Below, piece by piece: positions 31,733-43,075 of a stretch of 64,000 nucleotides of DNA. The stretch covers positions 1,633,979 through 1,697,978 of the forward strand of contig ML996689.1 of NCBI GenBank assembly GCA_010356995.1, read 5' to 3'. Each line of letters starts with the position of its first letter. The first letter of the stretch is position 1. The notes under the pieces were generated by a model. That model was given only the letters and a program-made list of their open reading frames with translations. It was not told the DNA's origin and ran no database searches. The DNA is from Trichodelitschia bisporula (Eukaryota; Ascomycota; Dothideomycetes; Phaeotrichales; Phaeotrichaceae). The translations under genes and the position numbers were made by a program.

Positions 31733-31760
31733 CATCATCATCATCATCATCATCATCATC
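31733..31760 (+). repeat. (CAT)9 microsatellite
   Basis: Nine CAT units in the C/T-rich leader about 180 bp upstream of the aldolase start codon. Confidence 0.95.
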
Positions 31761-31936
31761 GTTGAGCGTGTTTGTCTTGCCTTTTGATATCCCACCCAAG
31801 CCTCACTTCACATTGCTTATCCCCCCCACCTCCCATATCCTCATTACTCCGCCCAACGCCAAAGGCTCGCTTACCATATCCCATTTCTTTGGGACCGCAA
31901 TCGCAGAGCACCTCCTTCAAATCTCCTTGCTCCAGA

Positions 31937-33043
31937 ATGGCGCCTCATAATGATTCCCACTCGCCGGCAGGCAGCTTTACCACTTCCCACTTCCGCTCCG
32001 CAATGATCTCCGGTGCTGTCCAATCCACCCCCCTCTACTCCTTGCCACGCACCTACCACAACGACCTGTCAGACTCCAGCTCTGTCGAGGACATGGCACT
32101 GCGTCGACCGCTCATCCCCGGCATCTACGTGCCTACTGTCACCTTCTTCGACCCTGTCACAGAAGACCTCGACCTGGAGACCATCGGCAAGCATGCCGTG
32201 AGGCTGGCCCTTGCTGGCGTGCAAGGCATCACAACGCAAGGCTCCAACGGGGAAGCGGTGCACATGTCCCACCATGAGCGGAACCTCGTCACCCGGACGA
32301 CGCGCAAGGCTCTGGACGAGGCTGGCTTCAGCGACATGCCCATCATTGTTGGCTGCGGCGCCCAGTCGACCCGTGAAACAATCGAGCTCTGCCACGACGC
32401 TTACCTTGCTGGGGGAGACTATGCCCTGGTGCTCCCGCCGTCGTACTACAGCGGCCTGCACGCAAAGGACACCGTCATGACCTTTTTTCGCGATGTCGCC
32501 AGCGCCTCTCCCATCCCCATTCTCATCTACAACTACCCTCCCGCGGCATCCGGCATTGACCTCACGTCAGATGCCATCATTGAGCTCTCGCAGCACAAGA
32601 ACATTGTCGGCTGCAAGCTTACGTGCGGCAACACGGGCAAGCTGGCGCGCGTCGCGGCCGGCACTCGCGCCGCGACGCCGTCCGAACCTGGATCGGGATT
32701 CATGTGCATGGGCGGAAGTTGCGATTTCACGCTACAGACGCTGGTTGCCGGCGGGTCGGGAATCATTGGCGGCTTTGGCAACATTGCGCCTAAGACGTGC
32801 ACGCGTGTGGTCCAGCTGTTCGAAGCAGGCGATCTGAAGGAGGCGCGCAAGCTGCAGGCGGTGGTAGCTCGAGGCGACTGGGCGGCCATCCAAGGCGGCA
32901 TTATCGGCACCAAAAGTGCTCTGCAATCGCACTATGGATACGGCGGATACGCTCGCAAACCATTGCCTCGCCCGAACAAGGAGGAGGCGAAAAGGTGGCG
33001 GGACGGATTCGAGGAGGTGGTCAAGTTGGAGCGTTCGTTATGA
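31937..33043 (+). CDS. DHDPS/HOGA-family class I aldolase
   Basis: A 368-residue pyruvate-type aldolase of the dihydrodipicolinate synthase superfamily. In fungi, close relatives are the 2-keto-3-deoxy-galactonate aldolase of D-galacturonate catabolism (GaaC/LGA1) and 4-hydroxy-2-oxoglutarate aldolases; I cannot tell which substrate this enzyme uses. Motifs: GIYVPTVTFFDP at the barrel start, GITTQGSNGEAVHMS (substrate loop), PILIYNYPPAASG with the catalytic Tyr about 198, and VGCKLTCGNTGK with the Schiff-base Lys 227. Intronless. The ATG at 31937 follows a C/T-rich leader; the first 55 residues are poorly conserved, so a later Met (about 32092, MALRRPLIPG) is a possible start. It stands alone between two gene-poor stretches. 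Confidence 0.85.
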   Translation: MAPHNDSHSPAGSFTTSHFRSAMISGAVQSTPLYSLPRTYHNDLSDSSSVEDMALRRPLIPGIYVPTVTFFDPVTEDLDLETIGKHAVRLALAGVQGITTQGSNGEAVHMSHHERNLVTRTTRKALDEAGFSDMPIIVGCGAQSTRETIELCHDAYLAGGDYALVLPPSYYSGLHAKDTVMTFFRDVASASPIPILIYNYPPAASGIDLTSDAIIELSQHKNIVGCKLTCGNTGKLARVAAGTRAATPSEPGSGFMCMGGSCDFTLQTLVAGGSGIIGGFGNIAPKTCTRVVQLFEAGDLKEARKLQAVVARGDWAAIQGGIIGTKSALQSHYGYGGYARKPLPRPNKEEAKRWRDGFEEVVKLERSL

Positions 33044-36000
33044 TTTCTTCCGCGCACTTTTTGGCACGATTCCTCAGTTTCCCTGTGATTGTTTTGTTTG
33101 CTTTTTTCATGTCCTCCCCCTCCCCCTCATCCTTCACATGTTTTGTCTGAATTTTGTTCATGGTTTCTAACGACTTTTGCCCACCAACCAGGCGCTATTT
33201 TTGCTCTTCCTTCCCCTGCCCCTCCTCCACCTCATCCTTCGCATCCATCTTCCCCGACGCTATCATCCTTGTCGCATCCGCCCCCCCTTGTTTCTCTCAC
33301 CACCACCCCCTCCCTCCCTGCATTATCGTCCCCGCTATCTTCCCCGCAATCTGCTGCACCACCACCGCCGCCACCACCACCTCCGTCTTCGACATCATCG
33401 TCTTCAGTCAAGCCACTTCCTCTAATCACTTCGGCCACTACAATTTCTAATACCGGTACCGCCTGGCTCAAGGCCTTCTCCGCTCTTCTCTGGATCCCGC
33501 TCTCCATCCTCAGTTTCCTCCACATCTTCTCCACCTCGACCACCTCTCACCCCGACAAGGAGGCTCACTCCCTCCCCACCTCTAATTACTCCGGGCCCGA
33601 AGACCAGAAGAGCAAGGCGTTCGTTCTTGGTGACATTTTTCGCTTGGCATTTGGCGGCGTCGGCAGCGACGCGCATGAGAGCAAGAATGGCGCAGGCGTC
33701 AACAGGCAGCGCAAGGATTACAAGATCGGTTTCTGAAAAAGTTTTCTTTCTTTCCTGCTTTTGAGGGGAAAGCTTTGCAGGATGTAGCGGGGCCCGCTAC
33801 TGCTTCTCTTTCTCTTTCCAGAGATGATACGGCAGGACACATTTCTCCGAGCAATCGGGCCAAAACATTTTCCTTCACTTCGTTGGCGAGCACAAAAGTT
33901 CGGGGACATCGGTCGTTTGGGTAGAGACGGGGAAACATGTTTTTCGCATTTCGCATTTCGCAGCTGGGCAACAGGCACCTTGAGTTTTCTTTTACGTTTT
34001 TTGTTACTGGGGCCGGGAGGCAACGGGAGCGCTCTCATCGAGATGTTTTTGGTACTTACGGGAATTGGAAAGGACAATGTGCCGGGGCTTTCGGGTTTTT
34101 GGGATCATCAGCTTCTTGTTGCCGCTTCAACGTTGCATTTCTTGACTCAGCCTCGTCGGTTGCTTTGCCCCGCTGCGATTGTGATGTGTAATGGCCCTGG
34201 GTCTGCTGCGGTAGAAGGTACCTATAGACGGGAATTGATGATGGAGCTTCTCAATTGCATATGTCATCCCATCTAGGGATCGGTTACGTGTGTGCATGCC
34301 TCTTCTGCTCTGCTATCCACTTCGTCCATCCCCAATCTGTCCTGCCATGCTTCACCCTTCGGCCCTTCTTTCCATCACCATCCCCGCCAAGGCATCCAAA
34401 ACTCAAAAGCTCAAACGGCCCTTCCAACCCCACAGCGCCTCCAGCTTCCGCGCTCATGCAGTCGAGACCCCATCCGTACCCCACAATCTCGATGCCCAGC
34501 ACGACCACCGCCGTCAAACCAACGGAGTCAATTCCATCTCCCAGCGGCGCGCCACGTATTTCGCGCCGTCGGCCCACCGGCCGGCCACAATGCGCTCACT
34601 CACAACCACGGCATTCGGCACCGCCGCGCAGCTCAAACGTCCGCCACTCCGCGCATCGGCGCCGCAGAGTGACGAGCAGGTGCTGCGCAGAGTACATATC
34701 TGCAGCGGCGCGTGGTACAAGTCCAGCCGGTGGGCGGGGGCCACGCACGGGTACATGAGAAGTGTGGAGGAATCGGGTACTGTACTACATTCTTTGGAGT
34801 CGAGTGCGTTCCAATCGCCGCTATGTCGGCGAGGTCGGCCAAGCTAGATGCGCATGGCGGGGCCGAATCAGCGGTGCCGGGCGGGGCGGGTGCGCGGGTA
34901 CGTGGATGGTTGTTATTGCGCCGTGGTCGGCTGCACGGCGGTGCAGTGGTGTGTTTGATGCGGTTGGGCTAGTTATGGTACTGTTACTATCGTGAGATGC
35001 GGGGCGGGGCTAGTGGGAAGAGGAATGGGCACGCGGACGAAGAAGTTGCGGGTGATGGAAGGTTGCTGTTCGCGATGCCTAAGCCCCGAGCTAGAGCGCG
35101 AGGTACATGAGGTGGGTATGGGGTACGCTGCTGCTACTGCTGCTTGCGCATGTCATGTGTGTACCCTGCGGTGGACGTTAAGACGCGCGGTTGTACGCAG
35201 TATGGCCGATTGATGTTCCACGACATGGATTGCGTCATGCGCACGTAGTGTACATCCGTACTGCGCGCCGATGGACGCGGGACGGGTGCGGGTGGGGTAA
35301 TGGAGGGGACAACAACCACGGCCGGATGTTTTGATATTGAACTCAGTGACAACAAACTGTACCATCGTCAGCCCGTATTCCCACAGCAGCAATCTCCTCC
35401 AAGCCCAGCCAGCGCCTTCAACGCGGCTACTTACCCCTTCCCATCTCCACCATCCCCAAATTCATCAACCAACAACCATAATAACCTAATAGCGAAAATA
35501 ATCCCCCTTACCCTCCCCAAAAAAAAATTCCCATCCCACACGCGCCGCTCAAGCTTTGCTCCCGACCCCTCGGCTCCCGTACCAAGCCTCCGCATCCCGC
35601 CTTCCGGGATCGCACCGAAGCCCCAGGCCCCGCGCCCAAGCCGCAGCGTCAGACTTGCCGCACTGCCGCCTCCAGGCAGGCGCCACACCGCATGCCGCAG
35701 CAAGCAACATCCAGGACGAAGTCCGCGACGCAAAGCTACCTTACCATAGGCCACGATCGCCAGTGCAGACAACACCACAGCATGTCACTAGCCCGCCGCT
35801 TATTACCTAGGGGGCCGGGAGATCGGAGGCGGGGTACTATGGGACCAAGACCAAGTGGGAGCGGTGACCCCATCATGCCACGATGGGGTAATGGATCATG
35901 TAGCTAGGCCCGCTGTACATACGTATATGCCCGCCGAGGTCCGGTGCTGCGAAAAGATTTTCCTAGCACATACATCCCCCGCCCTGGTTCGAGATTTGCC

Positions 36001-39000
36001 GCCCTGGTTCTTGTGAGATTTTGCTCGGACGCGGGGTGGGGGCGCGAGGGGTAGAATAGAGTAGATTGCCTCCATCCCGCGGGATGTTGAGGCCGCTGTG
36101 GGGCCGCTGGAGCGGTCAGGACGCGGGCGCTGGTGGCATCGTGGGCGTGGGGTGGGTGCAGAAGGGCATCAAAGGAGCGGGGCGTTGGGGAGTGGTTGAA
36201 CGCCAAAAGGCCGGCTAGAGATCGGCGAGGGGAGTGAAATGCAAAGCGACGAGGTCGTAAGGCGGACGTTGAGGAGCCAAGGACTCGAGGCTATGAGGCT
36301 GTGAGGCAGGGCGCCCAGCAAAAAAAGCATAGTCTGAGTGGAGCGACTATCGCAGCTTCATGCAAACACCTGGACGGTCTGCCGCACATATGCATATTGC
36401 GTTGGCTCAAGTCGATTACAAGCATGCGCGTAGGCAGCGTCAGGCTCTGTAATTACCGCGCGGGACATGGAGAGGCTGCGAAAGGCTGAAGATAAGATGC
36501 CCTTACGCACAAACTGCACCGCAATTATTGAGTATGGCGTAATATGGAGAACAGCGGCCTCTCTCATACCGGAGATTGTAAGGAAGCCCACTCGGATCAA
36601 TGCCGAACCTTGTGCTCAGCCCTGATGCTGATGTCCGATAAGCCAGTCACCAATTCACGCACCATCGCTGATTGTCAACTCAACGTGGTGCCAGAATGTC
36701 CAACTGCAGTCAGTGATCGTCGCGTCGCTTGATCCTTCCAGGATTTCCTTCCCTGCTGTTTTCCACCCTTGCTTCAAGACAATGGTGGACACTAGCAGAG
36801 GGAGCTCAACCTCCGTCCATCTTACCGCGTCAAGTCTACTGCGCGATGCCGATATTTCGTGCACCAGGCGCACTTGGCCCAAAATGTGGTCTGATGTGTG
36901 AGGGATGTCTACGTCATTGGAGTGCATGAAGATGCCGGTACAGCCTTGTAAGGGGCTGTCATATGGTGCTAATTGGCAGCCTCGCCGATCATTGAGAGGT
37001 AAGATGCCGAAGAGAGAATGAGCTGGGAACGGCGTAGCAAAAGATAAATCGGAGCTATATCTTATGCAATGCGGTGCGCAGCGAGAGGGATCAAACATGC
37101 GCGCAAATAATCCAGGTTGTCGCGCGCATCCAGTCGGGACGCGTACCGTCTCAATTCTCGCATCCATAGGATTTGACGGCGCCTTTTCCTGCATTGCCGT
37201 TGGGCTGGATATTCCGCTGACCATATTGAGTGTTTACCGCATAACCTGGAGCGCATTCAGATATTGGCAACTGAGTTGTCGCGCGATTTATGCGCAAAGT
37301 TTCAATTTCGAAGTTGTGAGTGCGCGATCGCCCGATGTGTGGATTCCAAGTTCCGGTAACGCATAGGAAGCGAGCTGAGTGGAAGTTCATGAGATGCGTG
37401 TCAGATGGGAGTGGCCTGCCGTAGTACGAATTGGCATATCATATGCATTCGGTGACCAACCCGGATCATCGATGCGGGAAAGGCTGACGCACTGCAGCGG
37501 GCGACGAAACAATCCTTGCCAGCACGGAAGTTGCCAGCTGACGAACACATGAAGGGCTTGGAGGGGTCATGTAAGACGTAGTAGCTTGAGCCGCTTAAAG
37601 GTCAGCCAGTCTGCAACATGAACCCGCATGCAGTACTTTTCATGCGGCAGGCCGAAAGTTGAACATTAATCGGGCCGAAGATGGCATTAAAATCCTGAAC
37701 CATTTCCGAATTCGGCTGCAAATTGGGAAAGCAGCCAATTTGCCAGCGGCGGCGAAATACCAATCCTCCTCAAGGCGTAGAGGTGTGAGAAGATTGAAAT
37801 CATGAAGTGGCCTGGGGTTGTCGAGAGATCTCGAAAAGGAGGGGAAATCGGAGATCTGCTTGGATCTCGATTGGCGGTGGAGCCGACTACTAGCGGAACG
37901 GCGGGAAGTGCGCTAGGCGAAATTGTGGATCGCTATGATAGTGTCGTGCTCCACTTCGTTCTCGACGTTAGTAACGTCCGCAGTTTCTATGAGTTAAAGC
38001 CCGAGAAGATACGAGCCGCAAGATCGCCAGGAACGCCGATTGCATAGGAATTACTTCTTTCGTATTCTTTAGCGCTGATGACGGGATATTCACCGGAGCA
38101 AGCACCGCAGCGACGATCAAAAAAGCAATGATGCCGAACTACTGAGCGAGGCGAGCGGATGTACCTCCGGCGGCGCAACTTCGATGTCATCAGTCGACGA
38201 GGGGAGTTGACTCAATGTTGCAGATCCCACAATACTGCGATAATAAGTTGTGGCTGACGACGGCTTAGCTTAGATCATACGGTAAAACCATTGATAGAAA
38301 GAAAACGAGACGTCGCAATTGGGAACAGAACATCAACGCGGAGGACTGGTGACATCATTCGATCGCGGTACCTGACATACACGATAGGGCAGAAACGTTG
38401 TGCGATCTGCAGCAATGCATGTACCGTATGGTAAAGCCAAGCATACACGACAGAGTAGGTGAAGCGGCAAAGGGAGGTAGAGACAATAGAGAAGACGTGA
38501 GGTCAAGATGTTGGTGACACGACGGCAGGTCGGGGTGGCCGAGAAGGTACGTACTTGGGTGTACACATCTCAAGCCTCCGGCCACAGCCCAGTGTGGGGA
38601 AGATCTGAGCCACCCCACGTGCTAGATAAGTGCACGGCCACACCGACGCGCGCAAAGGGTTGTGACTCCTGCTCAATGACGTCGATGATAATGCCAGGGA
38701 GGCCTGGATCTTCTCAGCCGATCGCTTGGGCTTGCATAAGCATCAGGCTATCCACCAGCATGTCACGCAGTCATCTTTCGAGAACAACCCCGCCCCACGA
38801 GAGCCTGGGGGCGGTGAAAGTGTGGGGGTGGCATTCCGCTTTGACCCCCTGTGGCGGGCATCACGCGCGGCTCTCACTCTCCTCTGCCTACCGCCTCTCG
38901 GAGTCGCAACCGAAGGAAGAGTGCTGATCTCACGCTACTGCACATATCTGACTCGAATCACAATTGCTCCGTTGGACTACACTTTTGATACATGGGCCAA

Positions 39001-39028
39001 TTGGCGCCCGAGACGAAACAATACGCCC
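33044..39028. other. Second gene-poor stretch
   Basis: About 6 kb between the aldolase and the 3' end of RAT1. At about 33.1-33.7 kb the plus strand has a 215-codon open frame without any ATG, Pro-rich and then hydrophobic (AFSALLWIPLSILSFLHIF), which could be a missed 3' exon. At 36655-37224 (minus) there is a 189-codon ATG frame listed separately. The rest shows no recognisable coding or RNA gene. Segments at 36.3-38.3 kb are less GC-rich than the flanks. Confidence 0.35.
36655..37224 (-). CDS. Uncertain hypothetical ORF, 189 codons
   Basis: An ATG-initiated single frame in a gene-poor region. The composition is protein-like in its second half (for example DIPHTSDHILGQVRLVHEIS and SWTFWHHVELT) rather than low complexity, but I recognise no domain, signal peptide or membrane segment. 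It could be a fragment of an old gene, or chance. Low confidence. Confidence 0.2.
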   Translation of the reverse strand: MVSGISSPTAMQEKAPSNPMDARIETVRVPTGCARQPGLFARMFDPSRCAPHCIRYSSDLSFATPFPAHSLFGILPLNDRRGCQLAPYDSPLQGCTGIFMHSNDVDIPHTSDHILGQVRLVHEISASRSRLDAVRWTEVELPLLVSTIVLKQGWKTAGKEILEGSSDATITDCSWTFWHHVELTISDGA

Positions 39029-42000
39029 TTAATCGCGATGGCGACCGTTGTAGCCGCGATCTTGGCCTCTATCTCCACCCCCACGTCCTCCGCCGCCGTA
39101 CCCACCCCGCCTGTCGCCTCCTCCCCTATCGTCTCTCCGTCCTTGCCCACGGTTATCGTAGTTTTGGCCATACGGGCCTTGACCTTGAGCCCCGTATCCT
39201 CCCTGGCCTTGACCGCTGCGACCGCCATAGCCGCCTTGACCACCGCCATAACCTCCCTGGTTCCAGTTCTGGCTTCCCGGAGCCTGAAAGCCGGGGTTGT
39301 AGTTCACGGGCGGCTGCTGTCCTCCACGGCCTCCCGCATATTGCGGAGGTGGCGGAGGAACCCAGCCGGTCGCAGCAGCAACATGGGGCGGGGGCGGTCC
39401 ATCCTGACCGTTCGCTGGATTGAAACCAGGGGCGATGAAGGGTGCGAATGGGTTGGCATAGTTGATTTGATCACGCCCACCGCCGTTGTTCCCGTGGCCA
39501 TTGTTGTTGCCATATCCCCCATTCCGGTTGTTATTATTGTGCAATGGAGCACCGCCATAGCCGCGACCAGACTGCTGAGAGCGCCTACGGGATGCCTGAA
39601 TATCTGATTCGTTGAGCTCTGGCGGTGGCATGTTGACCCCACGGAGAAGCATCGATTTGTGGATGTTCTTCGATTGAGGCATTTCATATATCACACTACG
39701 GGATTGGTTAGCACATGCCATCATATGATTATCCTGATAGCGAACATACCTCATCGACTGGTCTTCCGGGAGATCGGGCATACTTCCACCGCTGAGAGGG
39801 GAGACCAGGCTGCTTTGGGGCAGGTGATCCTCATTCTTCTCCACATTCCCCGTAAGGCCATGCGACCGCTTAGGGTCAAGCTTGAGCTGCGATTCCGTCC
39901 GCTTCTTGGAGTAGAATTTCATCACGAGGTCTTCGTACAAAGGGTGGCGATTGGAAAAGAGAAGGACATCCTTGCCGAACTCGTTCCGGGCCCTTTCCTC
40001 AGGTGTGAGTGAGGGATACTTTCTGCCCATCGCAGCTAGCAGGCGCTTCTCATCAATGAAAGGTAGAAGCGCAACACCTTGCCATTGAAACTTCTTCCCG
40101 TTCAAATCGATCGGGAAATCTTCGGGGTAAAAGTCAAGGATGTCGCTGTCTTCCTTCATCATGAGCTCCCTGAAGGGCTCTGGAATGGCATGTGAAGAGG
40201 CAGCAGGCATGACAGCCATAAGCTGCTCATAGGCTCTGAAGGGCGTTCCAGTCTCAAAGGAAATCTTCATGTCGGCCATGTCCACGAAATCTGCGGCGAA
40301 GGGAGCGTAGTGGTAGGGGTAGTACCAGGTCCACGATGGGCACCCTTGCATGTAGTACAACAGCACCCAGCAGCAGCCTTCGACGTATGCAGCAGCAACC
40401 TTGTGGCGGAAGGCGATATCCTTGGGATCGACCTGGAATTTCTGTTCGTAATATCGGTCCGCATACCCATCTTCCCAAAGACGAACGGTGTCAGGGGCCA
40501 TTTCTCCCGACTCAGCTGGCTTTGGGGTGCCAACCACGATGGGTGTGTTGCGTCCGGGAGTACCTTCCTCCTCGTCGACTTCATCTGCTTTACGCTTGCC
40601 GAGTGTACTGGGGGTGGTCGGCAAAGCCCCCGTAGCTTCGGGAGTACCGGGACCGGTCGGAGTGGGGTCAGCGGTCTCCGTATCGGCTGTAGAGTCTTCT
40701 GCAAGTTGAGACGTGGAGGCTTTCTTCTTAAGAAGCGTTTCTCTCAACACAGCAGCAGCACTCTTGTTGGCAACGTTCGACTGCGCAAGGCTTTCCTGGA
40801 ATTTGGCCTTCTTGTTGACAAACTGCTCATGCGTAAGCCTGCGAACTTCCGTCTTGGCCTGTGCTGGGTCGAAGAGCGGAATGTCATCATGGTTTTGGGC
40901 TCCTTTTTTGCCGTAGCTTGGATTGACCGGAGGGTTAATGCCGGACCAGCTGCTGCTCCCTTCATCCCCGCCGTTGCCCTTGTTGTTCCTGTCGTTGTTG
41001 TTACCGCCGGCGCGGCGGTCGGCCTCCAGTTTTCTCCTCTTAGCACCTGCCTCTCGCCGCTCGTCGATTTGACGACGCCGCTTAAAGATAGCGTCCTCCT
41101 GCTTAGCTAGTCCGCTGAGGATATGCTGTGCTCTAGGAAGATCGACGTGGCCATCCTTGGTAACATATCCACCCATTATAGGCAGATTGTCCTTCCAGCA
41201 AGCAACCAAGGTATCGATACCTTCCTCTCTGATGCTCAAGCTGGGAAGGTGAGGGAGAAAATCGTTACCGACGAAAAAGCACATGAAGACCCAGTCATCT
41301 ATTGCACGCTCCAAGTCCCACTTGAATGGGAGGCGGTGTACGGCCAACTCTTCCGCAAGGTATTCGCGGAGGACATTGAGTTTGAGCCAAATAAAGGGCT
41401 TTTGGACAGGCTTCCCCTTTTCGTCGAACTCTCCCTCCTTGACCTTTGCCTGGCCACGGCATTCGGCAGCCAAATGACCGGCTTGTCCGCAGAGCCTGCA
41501 AGTGTTGGGCTTGGTGGACTGGAAAAAGACGTCTTCACGGAGGACCCTGAAATGAGGCTCGTGCGTTGCGAGACCAAGCATGATGAGATCGGCGTCGAGG
41601 CCGTAGATGACATGGCGCGTGTTGGGATCATGGTCGGGCGACCGGCGCTGTGAACGGACAAACTCCATGATCTTATGTTCGCCTTCACCCGGGACAGTAG
41701 CATCAGAAATGATGACCTTGAGATGTGCCCACCCAGGATCCGTAGACAGCTTGTAAGCCACCCAATACCTCAAGCTAGCAGCAAGGGTGTCCATGAACGG
41801 AGTGCCTGGTGTAATGACGTTGCTGTCCCATGTCTTGACGGCCTCCGCAGGCTCTTCGGCACCTGCGCCGGACTTGTCCTTGCCCGACATCATCGTTCTC
41901 CGGAACTCTTCCTTCTCCTCATCTTTCTCCTTGGCATCTTTCGCAGAACGAAAGCGACGAGACCGCTGCTGATTCATCTTGGCTCGAGGGGCGACACCAT

Positions 42001-42456
42001 CTGTTAGAGTAAGCAAACATTCTGCATTCGGGAGGTAACCAGGGTTCAGAGAGAGCAGCCATACCCCCACTCGAGATGTAGTAAGGTGATACTGCACCCT
42101 GGACAAAGGAGCGGGAGTCATTGTTCAGTGAGGTTAAGTCGTTACATACCAATAGCCATCATCAAGACTTTCCGAGGGCGAACCATGTTCACTACACGAT
42201 CTGTGTACTTGAAGATCTCCAACATCATCTCCTCCTCATCACGCGGAGGTGGGCGGTCTTCCGGATGTGAACATGGGTGGACAATGCCATTCATATCCAG
42301 GTACAAATTGTCGAACTCTTCGCCGTTCGGATTTGGACCCGTATGGTCAACGGGGATCTCTTCGCCATGGACCTCAACTGGGCGCTCCTCGATGACCGGG
42401 GTGATGATTTTGGGATATTTGGTGGAGAGCCACCTGAAGAAGGCGGGAACACCCAT
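39029..42456 (-). CDS. RAT1: RAT1/XRN2 nuclear 5'-3' exoribonuclease
   Basis: A 1,074-residue nuclear exonuclease that degrades 5'-monophosphate RNA in transcription termination, rRNA processing and RNA turnover. Exons are 42150-42456, 39750-42000 and 39029-39695. The first intron is 149 nt (42001-42149); the second is 54 nt (39696-39749), in frame and stop-free. Motifs: [17 protein letters not shown] at the N-terminus, [10 protein letters not shown] (Asp 54), [10 protein letters not shown] (Glu 208, Glu 210), [12 protein letters not shown] (Asp 238, Asp 240), a CCHC zinc knuckle [14 protein letters not shown] at about 270-283, and [14 protein letters not shown]. After the nuclease core comes a Gly/Asn/Gln-rich, RGG-like tail with GGYGG and [12 protein letters not shown] units. 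The knuckle and tail are typical of RAT1 in filamentous fungi, and exclude cytoplasmic XRN1. Confidence 0.96.
42065..42098 (-). other. Candidate 34-nt cassette (poison) exon in RAT1 intron 1
   Basis: The 149-nt intron can also be read as two ordinary introns, 51 nt (42099-42149, GTATGT..GTCCAG) and 64 nt (42001-42064, GTATGG..TAACAG), flanking this 34-nt piece. Skipping restores the conserved [10 protein letters not shown] sequence; inclusion shifts the frame and reaches a TGA about 30 codons later. Prediction from splice signals only. Confidence 0.4.
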
Positions 42457-43075
42457 AGTGATAGAGAAATAGACGTCCGGTGAGAAAGAGATAAATCTGT
42501 GGAAGAACTAGCGAAGGTGACGTTCGCAAAGGAAGCGAAGTGCAAACAGCCAGCGGGACTGCGTAGGAGCGCAGTAAATGGCTTTCCTACACGAGCGAGC
42601 ACATTCACAAGTGTAAGGTGACGTGCTGACGTGATGAATCGTGACGGAGTTGCGTTGTGTTCGCGGAAGTTGACGCGAGGAAGTACTTGAAGCGCGAATG
42701 TCTCGTTGAAGGCTGCAGTCTGGGGGCATGCATGCGGCGATTTGCCGCCAAGGGATTTATGGGCCCTTGACCTTGTGCATGGACCACGTCTTCCACATTA
42801 TTGTGACCTACGTATTGCTTTGGGCTCGCTCTCTTCTTTGTGCAGCATAACAGCAAGGTCATTTTCGCTTGGTGTTTGCTGTGTACAAGCTTTCAGATGC
42901 AGTAATATACCCAACGTATGTATTCTGAGATGCTCAAACACCAGAAACTTGACTAACGATCTCTGGATAGCTACCAACCCTTTTCATTCCGCCCACATGC
43001 ACGAGTGATACACGAACCCATTGACCTTCAACCTATGATCGTCAGAGTATCTGCCAGGGAACGGAGCTCGCAGGC
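42457..43075. promoter_or_regulatory. Divergent promoter region between RAT1 and USO1
   Basis: 619 bp separate the start codons of RAT1 (minus) and USO1 (plus). No TATA box or recognisable binding site stands out. No gene seen. Confidence 0.5.

Larger units (their letters stand above)
23081..31936. other. Long gene-poor stretch
   Basis: About 8.9 kb with no gene I can support. Base composition is ordinary, not the extreme AT-richness of heavily RIP-mutated DNA. Open frames are short and overlapping. Items noted: an imperfect hairpin near 24840 (GCCATACGTTCGTGTATGGC), a two-copy tandem repeat at 25344-25615, and a CAT microsatellite at 31733-31760 in the aldolase leader. Multi-exon or non-coding genes could have been missed. 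Confidence 0.4.

Noticed and set aside
23081-39028. Intact or clearly recognisable mobile elements in the gene-poor stretches
   Set aside because: I saw no terminal repeats paired with a transposase- or polymerase-like reading frame; the only repeats found are short local duplications and a microsatellite.
38726-39607. 293-codon plus-strand open frame
   Set aside because: It lies antisense to the Gly-rich RAT1 tail; the reverse of GGC/GGT-rich codons gives stop-poor Ala/Thr/Pro frames. The RAT1 reading is conserved, this one is not.
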